Counted from the stretch's first letter, positions 1-7,484 are shown. The stretch: DNA of 14,114 nucleotides from an uncultured Oscillibacter sp. (GCA_910588175.1 CAJUQQ010000049.1:1-14114); one strand, 5' to 3'. Notes: generated by a model not told the origin, from the sequence alone. Program-made: numbers and translations.

Positions 1-11
1 AGAGTTACGAG

Positions 12-40
12 AGGAACCCAGGAAGGGTTCCTTTCGTTTT
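12..40 (+). terminator. Intrinsic terminator-like hairpin (hairpin 1)
   Basis: The 8-bp perfect stem AGGAACCC (12-19) pairs with GGGTTCCT (25-32) around a 5-nt loop. It is followed on the plus strand by a T-rich tail (TTTCGTTTT, overlapping the stem end). This fits a rho-independent terminator for a plus-strand gene lying left of the window, which cannot be seen. It is the first of four consecutive hairpins. Confidence 0.6.
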
Positions 41-47
41 CAATCAA

Positions 48-82
48 ACGTTTTTGAGACCTTTTTAGGGTCTCAAAAACGT
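48..82. repeat. Perfect 14-bp inverted repeat (hairpin 2)
   Basis: ACGTTTTTGAGACC (48-61) is exactly complementary to GGTCTCAAAAACGT (69-82) with a 7-nt T-rich loop. No clean U-tract follows on either strand, so simple terminator function is doubtful, although the stem itself carries a T5/A5 block. It may be a dispersed palindromic repeat or part of a bidirectional termination block between an upstream gene and the convergent SLH gene. Confidence 0.6.
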
Positions 83-84
83 GC

Positions 85-118
85 TCAGGCTGTCGAAAAT
101 ATGTTTTCGACAGCCTGA
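85..118. repeat. Perfect 15-bp inverted repeat (hairpin 3)
   Basis: TCAGGCTGTCGAAAA (85-99) pairs perfectly with TTTTCGACAGCCTGA (104-118) around the 4-nt loop TATG. It starts 2 nt after hairpin 2 and ends directly against hairpin 4. There is no U-tail on either strand. The exact symmetry suggests an extruding palindromic element or RNA hairpin rather than coincidence; its function is unknown. Confidence 0.6.
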
Positions 119-152
119 AACAGCGGACGGCAAAGCCGTCCGCTGTTGTTTT
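119..152 (+). terminator. Intrinsic terminator-like hairpin (hairpin 4)
   Basis: AACAGCGGACGGC (119-131), loop AAA, GCCGTCCGCTGTT (135-147): a perfect 13-bp GC-rich stem followed on the plus strand by GTTTT. It reads as a terminator in the plus direction, and it also lies 52 bases past the stop codon of the convergent minus-strand SLH gene, where it may stall polymerase. Its inner GCGGACGGC/GCCGTCCGC helix recurs in the terminator at 2825-2850. Confidence 0.6.
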
Positions 153-199
153 GCCTGTCAAGAGCCGCGTGGGCTCCGCCCTTACGATAGCGTCTTGTT

Positions 200-1309
200 T
201 TAGTACCAGTTGGCAACCCGGACCGTGCAGGCCGCCATAGCGCCTGCGGGGGTGGTGGCGGTGATGATGGCGGTGCCGGGGCGGTAGGCGGTCACCGTTC
301 CGTAGGAATCCACGGAAGCGACGCTGTAGTCGGAAGAGGTCCAGTAGACGCCCTGGTTCGTTGCGCCCACGGGATAGAGGTAGGCGGCCAGCGTCCGGCG
401 CTCACCGGAGTAGAGGCTCAGGCTGGATTGGCTGAGGGAGACAGCGGCGGGCCGGACAACGGTCATGCTGCCGCTCTTGCGCTGGGACGGGTCCAGAAGC
501 CGGGCGGCGATCACCGCCGCGGAATCCCGGGTGATGCGCTGGTTGGGGGCGAAGTTGCCCCAGTCGTTGTTGTTCCACAGAATGCCCGCCCGGTAAAGGG
601 TGTAGATGCCCCAGGCGCCGGGATCGCTCATGGGCACGTCGGGGATGGCCCCGTCCAGTACGGAATTGATGCCCCGCATGGCGGAGGCGGGCAGCGCCTT
701 GGACAAGATGGCGGCAAAGCTCCGCCGGGTGGCGGGATCGTTGTAGTTGTCATACTGGCCGTGGGTGACGATGCCCACGTTCAGGGCGTATTGCAGCTCG
801 CTCATCCCGGAGGGGATGCTCCAGTTGTTATAGATGCTGTGAATGTGGACCGCCAGAGAGACTACTTCCGCCAGGGTCATGCCGTTCCGGGGGCGGAAGT
901 TCGTGGTGTCGGCCAGCAGGCCCCGCTCGTAGAGGGTCCGGACCCCTTCCTCATACCAGGCTCCGGAGGGCACGTCCTTGTAGGTGCCGGCGGTGTAGGT
1001 CTTGATCCGCTGGAAGTTGCCCATGCCCTCGGACCGGCCGGTCCAAACCGGGCTGTAGACATAACCGGAGGCATTGGGGGTGGCCACGTAGGTGTAGTTC
1101 CCCTCCCAGGGGCGCACCACGTAAGAGGCGTTGGAGACCCAGGGGCCTACCGTATAGGTGTAGCCATTGGTCCAGGGACTAACGGCGTATCCCACGCCGG
1201 CTTCCGTTCCGGTTCCGGCGACCTCGGGGGTCTCGGCGGCGAGAACGGGGACCGTCAGCATCAGGCAGGCGGCCAGCGCCAGGAACATCGAGCAAAGTTT
1301 CTTCATCAT
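200..1309 (-). CDS. Secreted S-layer-homology (SLH) protein with a bacterial Ig-like (BIG2) domain
   Basis: Predicted exported, wall-attached protein of 369 residues. A signal peptide (K3-K4, hydrophobic core about 8-23, Ala cleavage region near 24-25) is followed by a Tyr/Trp-rich segment with an exact 11-residue period (Y41, Y52, Y63, Y74, Y85). SLH repeats lie near 110-155 and 222-272 with a degenerate one between, and a C-terminal BIG2 domain spans about 287-365. SLH domains usually bind pyruvylated secondary cell-wall polymer; the ligand of this BIG2 domain is unknown. The start is one of two adjacent ATGs: GGGAGGG at 1314-1320 lies only 4 nt from the ATG at 1309 but 7 nt from the ATG at 1306, so 1306 may be the true start. 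It is monocistronic, divergent from the protease gene, with its own promoter at 1339-1367. The exact role (adhesin, wall scaffold or enzyme regulator) cannot be told; no catalytic domain is seen. Confidence 0.9.
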   Translation of the reverse strand: MMKKLCSMFLALAACLMLTVPVLAAETPEVAGTGTEAGVGYAVSPWTNGYTYTVGPWVSNASYVVRPWEGNYTYVATPNASGYVYSPVWTGRSEGMGNFQRIKTYTAGTYKDVPSGAWYEEGVRTLYERGLLADTTNFRPRNGMTLAEVVSLAVHIHSIYNNWSIPSGMSELQYALNVGIVTHGQYDNYNDPATRRSFAAILSKALPASAMRGINSVLDGAIPDVPMSDPGAWGIYTLYRAGILWNNNDWGNFAPNQRITRDSAAVIAARLLDPSQRKSGSMTVVRPAAVSLSQSSLSLYSGERRTLAAYLYPVGATNQGVYWTSSDYSVASVDSYGTVTAYRPGTAIITATTPAGAMAACTVRVANWY

Positions 1310-1338
1310 AAAGCCCTCCCGTATATCTATATGCCCTA

Positions 1339-1367
1339 AGCATACCTCTTTGTGATTCTCCCGTCAA
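1339..1367 (-). promoter_or_regulatory. Sigma-A type promoter of the SLH gene
   Basis: Reading the minus strand, TTGACG (1367-1362) is followed after 17 bp by TATGCT (1344-1339). Transcription would start near 1332, giving a leader of about 23 nt containing the GGGAGGG ribosome site. Five of six -35 and four of six -10 bases match consensus. Confidence 0.6.
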
Positions 1368-1439
1368 GAGAAAATTGGTAGGTTCTGGCGAAAAAAGAGG
1401 AAAAGAGCGGGAAAAGGGCCGGGAGTCCGGCTTGAAAAC

Positions 1440-1479
1440 CGTAAGAAATTTGTAAGGGTTTTGTCAGGCCGTTTGTAAG
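1440..1479 (+). promoter_or_regulatory. Four direct-repeat half-sites, probable OmpR/PhoB/WalR-family regulator box
   Basis: CGTAAG (1440), TGTAAG (1451), TGTCAG (1462) and TGTAAG (1474) occur in the same orientation with starts 11, 11 and 12 bp apart. The array ends 10 bp before an extended -10 element. Tandem half-sites with an 11-bp period replacing a -35 are the known layout for PhoB/PhoP/WalR-class activators, and the WalR consensus is TGTWAH-N5-TGTWAH. The repeat is seen directly; the regulator's identity is inferred. Confidence 0.6.
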
Positions 1480-1486
1480 AAACGCC

Positions 1487-1495
1487 TGGTATCAT
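1487..1495 (+). promoter_or_regulatory. Extended -10 promoter of the lipoprotein protease gene
   Basis: TGGTATCAT (1487-1495) matches the extended -10 form TGnTATnAT. No good -35 hexamer sits 16-18 bp upstream; that position is occupied by the last half-site of the direct-repeat box, as expected for an activator-dependent promoter. Transcription would start near 1502, leaving a short leader that includes AAAGGAG (1509-1515). Confidence 0.55.
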
Positions 1496-1524
1496 GGGAC
1501 CATCACGGAAAGGAGATGATTCCA

Positions 1525-2706
1525 TTGAAAAAACGGTTTCTGCCTGCTCTCTGCCTGCCGCTGGCTCTGCTGGCGGCCTGCGGCCCTCCCGGCGGGGAGG
1601 CGCTGGAGCCGGGGACGGTTTCCCGCCCTCCGGCGGCGGAGGTCCAATTCTGGGAGACAAGCCCCGAGGCGCTTCTGGCCTCCGGCGACCTCCGGGGAGC
1701 GGACCTCCGGGACATGGACCTGACGGAGGAAGATCTCTTCGCCGCCGGCTTCGACACGAAGACCCAATGGCCGGCGGCCCTGCCGGGGGACTTTGACCCG
1801 GAACGGCTGCTGGAGCTGGGGAAGGACCCTGGCCTGGGACTCCGGGCCCTCCATGAGCGGGGAATCACCGGAAAGGGCGTGGGCATCGCCATCATCGACC
1901 AGACCCTTCTGACGGAGCACCGGGAGTACAGGGACCGCCTCCGGCTCTACCAGGAGTACCGCTCCGCCGCCGGGGACCCCGCTTCCGCCCATGGCCCCGC
2001 CGTGGCCTCCATTGCCCTGGGGGAGACGGTGGGCGCGGCCCCGGAGGCCCTGCTGTACTTCATCGCCGACGAGCTGGGAACCGGGGACGGCGAGGACTTC
2101 GTCCGGGACCTGAACGGGTATGCCGAAGACGTGGACCGCCTGACGGCCCTGAACAAAACCCTGCCGGAGGGCGAAAAAATCCGGGTGATCTCCATGTCCG
2201 TTGGCTGGATGCCGGAGGACCGGGGCGCGGAAGCGCTGGAGGCCGCCATCGGTCGGGCCCGGGAGGCGGGGATCGCCGTGATCTGCGTCAACAGCCGGGA
2301 CCCGCTGCTGGAGCCCTGGATGGGCATGGGCCGGACTCCTTACGGCGACCCCGATGCCCCGGAGGACGCCCGCCCCGGGGCCTTCTGGGAGGAGCTGCTG
2401 TACACCGGGGAGTTCCGGGGGAGGGACGGGTCCTTGCTCCTGGTGCCCATGGACCGGCGGACCACGGCCTCCCCGGCGGGGGAGGGGGAGTACGCCTGCT
2501 TTGCCGGGGGCGGCATGAGCTGGACGGCGCCCTACGTGGCGGGGCTCTACGCCCTGGCCTGTCAGGTGAAGCCGGAGGTGACCTACGGGGAATTTCTGGA
2601 GGCGGCCCAGTCTACCGCCCGGCCGGTCTCGGCCTGGAAGGACGGAATGGAGTATCCCTATGGCCGGGTGGTGGACCCGGCGGCTCTGCTGGCGGCGCTG
2701 GAGTAA
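1525..2706 (+). CDS. Lipoprotein subtilisin-like serine protease (S8 family), divergent
   Basis: Predicted membrane-anchored extracellular protease of 393 residues. The N-terminus has two Lys and an Arg, a hydrophobic stretch and the lipobox L16-A-A-C19, so Cys19 should be lipidated. A linker of about 90 residues precedes the S8 fold. Asp125 (IAIIDQ), His156 (HGPAVAS) and Ser332 (GMSWTAPYVAG) align with the subtilisin D-H-S triad, and Asn256 (VICVNS) is a candidate oxyanion residue. The His and Ser boxes differ from the usual HGTHVAG and GTSMAxPHVAG, so activity is likely but unproven. An in-frame ATG at 1516 overlaps the ribosome site AAAGGAG (1509-1515); the TTG at 1525, 9 nt downstream of that site, is the better start. 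It appears monocistronic, with a probable regulator box upstream. Substrate unknown; surface protein processing or signalling is possible. Confidence 0.85.
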   Translation: MKKRFLPALCLPLALLAACGPPGGEALEPGTVSRPPAAEVQFWETSPEALLASGDLRGADLRDMDLTEEDLFAAGFDTKTQWPAALPGDFDPERLLELGKDPGLGLRALHERGITGKGVGIAIIDQTLLTEHREYRDRLRLYQEYRSAAGDPASAHGPAVASIALGETVGAAPEALLYFIADELGTGDGEDFVRDLNGYAEDVDRLTALNKTLPEGEKIRVISMSVGWMPEDRGAEALEAAIGRAREAGIAVICVNSRDPLLEPWMGMGRTPYGDPDAPEDARPGAFWEELLYTGEFRGRDGSLLLVPMDRRTTASPAGEGEYACFAGGGMSWTAPYVAGLYALACQVKPEVTYGEFLEAAQSTARPVSAWKDGMEYPYGRVVDPAALLAALE

Positions 2707-2820
2707 GAATGCGCCGCCGGAGACGCCGGATGGACGGGGATGCTTCTCGTCAGGCAAGGGAAAGCGGCGCGGCATGGCGGGAAAGAACGCCTCTAAGCGG
2801 CGTACAAAGATGGGGAGGTC

Positions 2821-2850
2821 AAAAAAGCGGACGGCGTCAGCCGTCCGCTT
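2821..2850 (-). terminator. Intrinsic terminator of the radical SAM gene
   Basis: AAGCGGACGGC (2825-2835) pairs with GCCGTCCGCTT (2840-2850), loop GTCA. On the minus strand the stem runs into TTTTTT (2826-2821), a classic rho-independent terminator 12 bases past the stop of the minus-strand radical SAM gene. On the plus strand the following tail is not T-rich, so it would end the convergent protease transcript less efficiently; no other clear terminator is visible in 2707-2824. Confidence 0.85.
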
Positions 2851-2861
2851 CCTGATTTCAT

Positions 2862-3749
2862 TTACGCGATTCTCGCCAGCCACTTCAGGTCGTAGGGCTC
2901 GAAGACCACCTTTTCATAGGCCGCCACATCCAGGGGAGTGCCGTCCCAGTCTCCGTGGATGTCCCCGTTCTGCTTGATGAGGATATCATAGAGGATGTCA
3001 TAGGTCACCCCGTCTCTGGGGTCTGTCTCCACAATGGTGGAATAGGGCAGGGTTTTGTGGTAGGTCAGTTCCATGCCCTGGTAATCGAAGTGGAAGCCGC
3101 AGCGCATCCGGCAGCCGTCCAGGCCGGTGTACCGGGCGATCTTCTTGAGGTCCTGGAGGATTTTATCCCCCTCCTCCTCGTAGAGGTTCTCCGGCGTGGT
3201 GGCGGTGTAGTCGAACCGGAACTGGATGGAGGCCCCGGGGACCTTCTTAAAGCGGTCCAGATAGGGGGCCAGGTCCTTGGCGGGATAGTCCTTGTACAGC
3301 ACGCAGTTCACCCGGAAGGGCACGGGAAGCCGGGCCAGCAGTCCGTCGTTGGACTCCACCACATATTTCTGCATGTGGCGGGAGACGTTGATGCAGGTGA
3401 TTTTGTGCTTGTTCTTTTCCGCGAAAACCAGGATGTCCTCCTCCGTCTGGAACTCGGAGACGGGGAGGGTGGTGTTGATATAGACCTTGTGGGTGGCGGG
3501 GATTTCGTCCAGCATGGACTGGAGGACCGCCAGGTCGGCGAAGGGCTCGCCGCCGGTGAACACAAAGTCGCAGTAGGGCGTGATGGCGTCCATCCGGCGG
3601 ATGCTGGCGCGGATTTTCTCGGCGGAAAAGCCGGTCAGGTCCGCGTACTCGCCTTTGTTGATGCAGAAGGGGCAGTGATTCTTGCAGTCATAGGGGACGA
3701 ACACCGTCACCGTCGCGCCGCCTTCCCGCGTCTTGTAGGGATGCTTCAT
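2862..3749 (-). CDS. Radical SAM domain protein of unknown substrate
   Basis: Predicted cytosolic 4Fe-4S, S-adenosylmethionine-dependent radical enzyme of 295 residues. Cys22, Cys26 and Cys29 (CKNHCPFC) form the CX3CX2C cluster motif, and GGEP at 66-69 is the usual SAM-contacting element on the next strand. A second cysteine pair, Cys213 and Cys217 (CRMRC), lies in the C-terminal part and might bind an extra cluster or be redox active. An upstream in-frame ATG at 3806 coincides with the predicted transcription start, so the ATG at 3749 is preferred; its ribosome site is weak (AAAGG, about 13 nt away). The gene has its own promoter and terminator and no co-transcribed partner peptide or substrate protein. 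It resembles the general glycyl-radical-activase/MoaA style of fold, but I do not recognise a specific family. Confidence 0.85.
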   Translation of the reverse strand: MKHPYKTREGGATVTVFVPYDCKNHCPFCINKGEYADLTGFSAEKIRASIRRMDAITPYCDFVFTGGEPFADLAVLQSMLDEIPATHKVYINTTLPVSEFQTEEDILVFAEKNKHKITCINVSRHMQKYVVESNDGLLARLPVPFRVNCVLYKDYPAKDLAPYLDRFKKVPGASIQFRFDYTATTPENLYEEEGDKILQDLKKIARYTGLDGCRMRCGFHFDYQGMELTYHKTLPYSTIVETDPRDGVTYDILYDILIKQNGDIHGDWDGTPLDVAAYEKVVFEPYDLKWLARIA

Positions 3750-3784
3750 AACGTCGTCTCGCCTTTCCGTTTGTAGTGATGATG

Positions 3785-3802
3785 GTACGGACGGGGCCGT
3801 AC
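3785..3802 (-). other. Small hairpin in the radical SAM leader
   Basis: GTACGG (3785-3790) and CCGTAC (3797-3802) form a 6-bp stem with a 6-nt loop inside the predicted leader of about 57 nt. No T-run follows, so it is not a terminator. It could stabilise the mRNA or modulate initiation; this may also be chance. Confidence 0.3.
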
Positions 3803-3812
3803 ACAACCTACT

Positions 3813-3841
3813 ATTTTAAAGGATTTTTCCCGGAAGGTCAA
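3813..3841 (-). promoter_or_regulatory. Sigma-A promoter of the radical SAM gene
   Basis: On the minus strand TTGACC (3841-3836), a 17-bp spacer and TAAAAT (3818-3813), each matching consensus at five of six positions. Predicted transcription start near 3806, about 57 nt before the ATG at 3749. This promoter rules out the ATG at 3806 as the translation start. Confidence 0.7.
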
Positions 3842-3896
3842 GAGCAATTCGGAAATTTGCCGTGGAAAAAATATGTGTGTCCAGCCGCCCTCATTT

Positions 3897-4157
3897 CTAC
3901 CAATCGTGTCGGCGTGTATAGATGCCGTTCTCGTTGAACGCGTCCACAATCTCGTCGATGCGATGGAAACACTTGGAGTCCGATAGGTCGTCGTTGTCCA
4001 AAATCGTTTTGATTTTAGCGATCAGTTTCAGCGCTTCGGACTCGGCTATTGGAGATAGCTCATAGGGCCGAAACTTGTTGATATACTCAATCACAATTGC
4101 GCCGATTGCTTTTTCGTACATATCTTTTGAGATTTCAAGGCCCATTTCGTCAATCAT
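3897..4157 (-). CDS. Uncharacterised 86-residue acidic protein beside an XRE repressor
   Basis: Small soluble protein, probably all-helical, without signal peptide, membrane segment or recognisable motif; it ends in the charged sequence YTRRHDW. The ATG at 4157 is chosen because GAGGTGAT, an extended match to the 16S rRNA tail, sits 4 nt upstream. A further upstream ATG at 4193 lies before the promoter -10 box and cannot be used from it. AT-rich codon use (ATA, TTA, AAA, GAT) contrasts with the GC-rich neighbours, suggesting acquisition from elsewhere. It is divergent from the XRE gene across about 80 bases bearing direct repeats. I do not recognise a function. Small proteins ending in a similar RHD motif are, from memory, common as hypothetical proteins in Clostridia. 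An antitoxin, toxin or mobile-element accessory role is possible but unsupported. No terminator is evident before the radical SAM promoter. Confidence 0.75.
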   Translation of the reverse strand: MIDEMGLEISKDMYEKAIGAIVIEYINKFRPYELSPIAESEALKLIAKIKTILDNDDLSDSKCFHRIDEIVDAFNENGIYTRRHDW

Positions 4158-4175
4158 TATTATCACCTCATTTCC

Positions 4176-4204
4176 ATTATAGGTCAAAATCACCCTAATT
4201 TCAA
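4176..4204 (-). promoter_or_regulatory. Strong sigma-A promoter of the 86-residue protein gene
   Basis: On the minus strand TTGAAA (4204-4199), a 17-bp spacer and a perfect TATAAT (4181-4176). Transcription would begin near 4169, almost at the ribosome site, giving a very short leader. Copies of ATAGGTCAAA overlap the -10 and abut the -35, so a bound repressor would block it. Confidence 0.7.
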
Positions 4205-4219
4205 TAGGTCAAATTGACA
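4179..4219. promoter_or_regulatory. Direct repeats and small palindrome, probable XRE operator region
   Basis: ATAGGTCAAA occurs at 4179-4188 and again at 4204-4213, 25 bp apart in the same orientation. The second copy merges into the dyad GTCAA-A-TTGAC (4208-4218), which also contains a consensus-like TTGACA on the plus strand. These sites lie between the divergent 86-residue protein and XRE genes and overlap the minus-strand promoter. Autoregulation by the adjacent XRE protein is inferred from position, not shown. Confidence 0.5.
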
Positions 4220-4239
4220 TAATATTACTGGGTGATTGT

Positions 4240-4461
4240 ATGTCACGATTAAAGGACCTGCGAAAAGAGCGTGGCTTTTCACAAGTTAAGATGCAAATGC
4301 TGACTGGTATAGACCAGAGCGATTACTCCAAGATCGAGACTGGAAGACGGGGTATGTCCTATGAACAATGCAAGCGCATTGCCTTGGCGTTGGACACCAG
4401 CATGGACTATTTGGCGGGCCTGACCGACGAACCGGTGCCCTATCCCAGAGTTTCTAAATAG
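4240..4461 (+). CDS. XRE-family (Cro/C1-type) transcriptional regulator, 73 residues
   Basis: Compact DNA-binding protein consisting almost only of a lambda-repressor-like HTH domain (about residues 3-60). The helix-turn-helix is in QVKMQMLTGIDQSDYSKIE, followed by the family's LDTSMDYLAGLTDEP tail. It should bind as a dimer to the operator repeats between it and the divergent 86-residue gene, repressing one or both. The ATG at 4240 follows GGGTGAT (4230-4236), which pairs with the outer part of the anti-Shine-Dalgarno tail. A convincing -35/-10 pair for this gene was not found: TTGACA at 4214 would place its -10 over the start codon, while CATAAT at 4218 has no good -35. Lower GC than its neighbours. 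It ends at a strong bidirectional terminator. Confidence 0.9.
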   Translation: MSRLKDLRKERGFSQVKMQMLTGIDQSDYSKIETGRRGMSYEQCKRIALALDTSMDYLAGLTDEPVPYPRVSK

Positions 4462-4499
4462 AAAATACCCTGTGCAAAAAGTAGCACAGGGTATTTTTT
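4462..4499. terminator. Bidirectional terminator between the XRE gene and typA
   Basis: AAAATACCCTGTGC (4462-4475) pairs perfectly with GCACAGGGTATTTT (4484-4497), a 14-bp stem with an 8-nt loop. T-runs follow on both strands: TTTTTT ends at 4499 in the plus direction and TTTT lies at 4465-4462 in the minus direction. It ends the plus-strand XRE transcript and the minus-strand typA transcript. Confidence 0.9.
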
Positions 4500-4511
4500 G
4501 GTTCAAAAGCG

Positions 4512-6335
<1,824 letters not shown>

Positions 6336-6404
6336 AAATTCACAAGCTCCTTCGGAAGACGGATGTTCCGCCGCAGAATCAGGGATAAAATTTCACGGTT
6401 TCTT

Positions 6405-6433
6405 ATTATATGCCGCTCCGCGCCGCTTTTCAA
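6405..6433 (-). promoter_or_regulatory. Strong sigma-A promoter of typA
   Basis: On the minus strand TTGAAA (6433-6428), a 17-bp spacer and a perfect TATAAT (6410-6405). Transcription start near 6397 leaves a leader of about 62 nt. A near-consensus promoter fits a constitutively expressed translation GTPase. Confidence 0.8.
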
Positions 6434-6498
6434 CGGAAGAATCCACATGTTTTGGGAGTTTTTCATAAGAAATCCAAGTCACCTTGGACAAGTCCGGC

Positions 6499-6528
6499 AA
6501 AAACGGAGACGGCTTTCGCCGTCTCCGT
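6499..6528 (-). terminator. Intrinsic terminator of the D,D-carboxypeptidase gene
   Basis: ACGGAGACGGC (6503-6513), loop TTTC, GCCGTCTCCGT (6518-6528): an 11-bp perfect stem. On the minus strand it runs into TTTTT (6503-6499), 5 bases beyond the stop codon of the minus-strand vanY-like gene. The loop-closing GACGGC/GCCGTC helix is shared with the hairpins at 119-147 and 2825-2850. Confidence 0.85.
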
Positions 6529-6532
6529 GGAT

Positions 6533-7432
6533 TCACGCCCGGTTTGCCGACAGGGTTTCCTGCCGCAGCAGTAAGTATTCCTCAAAGCAGAGGCCGCTCT
6601 CCCGCACGTCCAGGGCCACCTCCCGGCCCACGTAGCGGTAGTGCCAGGGCTCGTAGCCGATGCCGGTGATCTCGCTTTTGTCGCTGGGATAGCGGAGGAT
6701 GAAGCCGTATTCCCAGCAGTGCTCCATCAGCCACTTCTGCTCGGCGGTCTTCTCCTGCTTTTTCGTGAGGGCCTGGTAAGACGAGGACACGATGTCCAGG
6801 GCCAGGCCCAGCTGGTGCTCGCTGGTGCCGGGACGGGCCACCCAGCGGCCCGCCTCCTCCAGGGCGGCGGCTTTGCTGTAGCCCGCGTTCCGCAGGCGGG
6901 TGATCTTGTTGTTGTAGAGATAGGTCTGCTTGGCCTGGGTCCGGTAGGAGGAGCAGATCTTGGGCCGCAGGCCCGCGTCCCGGCAGGCCTCCAGCATGGC
7001 GTTGAGGTCGTCATAGGCCCGCTCGTCCACTTTCTGCCCGTCGGGCAGGGCTTTGAGGGTCACCTCGTAGTCCTCCGGCATCTCGTTCCAGGGGTTTACC
7101 AAAAGGAGCTGCCAGTCCTCCGCTTCCGGGAAGACCGGGCCCTCCGGACTCCGGCTTTCCGGAAGCGCCGCGGGCCGGGACGGCTCCTCCTCCCGGGGGG
7201 AGGGGGCCGAAGGAAGCGCCGTCCGCTCCGGCGGGTCCTCCGGGGCGGGGGTCACAACGGTCAGCTCCGGCAGCTTGGCGATTTTCTCCGTCTCCCAGGG
7301 GGAGATCAGCCGCGCGTCCAGCTCCGCCAGCCCCTCCTGAGCGGGCTGCTTGTATCCCGCCAGGGCGTGGGCGGCCGTCAACAACAGAAGCAGCGAGGCC
7401 AGAAGCGCCGCCGCCCGTACCATCCATTTCAT
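6533..7432 (-). CDS. VanY/DacB-type zinc D-alanyl-D-alanine carboxypeptidase, membrane-anchored
   Basis: Predicted to remove the terminal D-Ala from peptidoglycan stem peptides outside the membrane (peptidase M15B, VanY family). It has 299 residues: an N-terminal signal or anchor (about 5-24), a Pro/Glu-rich linker to about residue 100, then the M15 catalytic domain. Visible motifs are SSYRTQAKQ, the zinc site SEHQLGLALD with His206 and Asp213, and EPWH with Glu261 and His264 (catalytic base and third zinc ligand). The ATG at 7432 is preferred, with AAAGGAA (7449-7443) 10 nt upstream; an in-frame ATG at 7459 lacks a ribosome site. No VanS/VanR/VanH/VanA/VanX partners are present, so this looks like a housekeeping wall-trimming enzyme rather than a glycopeptide-resistance gene. 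It diverges from the nudF-walRK operon. Confidence 0.92.
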   Translation of the reverse strand: MKWMVRAAALLASLLLLLTAAHALAGYKQPAQEGLAELDARLISPWETEKIAKLPELTVVTPAPEDPPERTALPSAPSPREEEPSRPAALPESRSPEGPVFPEAEDWQLLLVNPWNEMPEDYEVTLKALPDGQKVDERAYDDLNAMLEACRDAGLRPKICSSYRTQAKQTYLYNNKITRLRNAGYSKAAALEEAGRWVARPGTSEHQLGLALDIVSSSYQALTKKQEKTAEQKWLMEHCWEYGFILRYPSDKSEITGIGYEPWHYRYVGREVALDVRESGLCFEEYLLLRQETLSANRA

Positions 7433-7484
7433 GATGCTGCCGTTCCTTTCCAATTCCACAAAATTCGATGTTTATCTGTTCCCC

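Noticed and set aside
12..147. CRISPR-like repeat block
   Set aside because: The four hairpins have different sequences and no regular spacers or repeated unit; they are palindromes, not a CRISPR array.
428..1339. A 303-codon plus-strand open frame opposite the SLH gene
   Set aside because: The minus-strand frame has a signal peptide, SLH and BIG2 domains, a ribosome site and a promoter. The plus frame is Gly/His/Val-rich and featureless.
2787..2803. ACGCC/GGCGT hairpin as a plus-strand terminator for the protease gene
   Set aside because: The stem is only 5 bp with a 7-nt loop and no T-run after it.
3747..3806. Upstream start (ATG at 3806) adding 19 residues to the radical SAM protein
   Set aside because: The predicted transcription start falls at about 3806, and the added residues are not family-like; the ATG at 3749 precedes the conserved region directly.
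6533..7432. Part of a vancomycin-resistance cluster
   Set aside because: Only a VanY-type enzyme is present; no D-Ala-D-Lac or D-Ala-D-Ser ligase, VanX, VanH or VanRS-like pair adjoins it, and the nearby two-component genes are WalRK.
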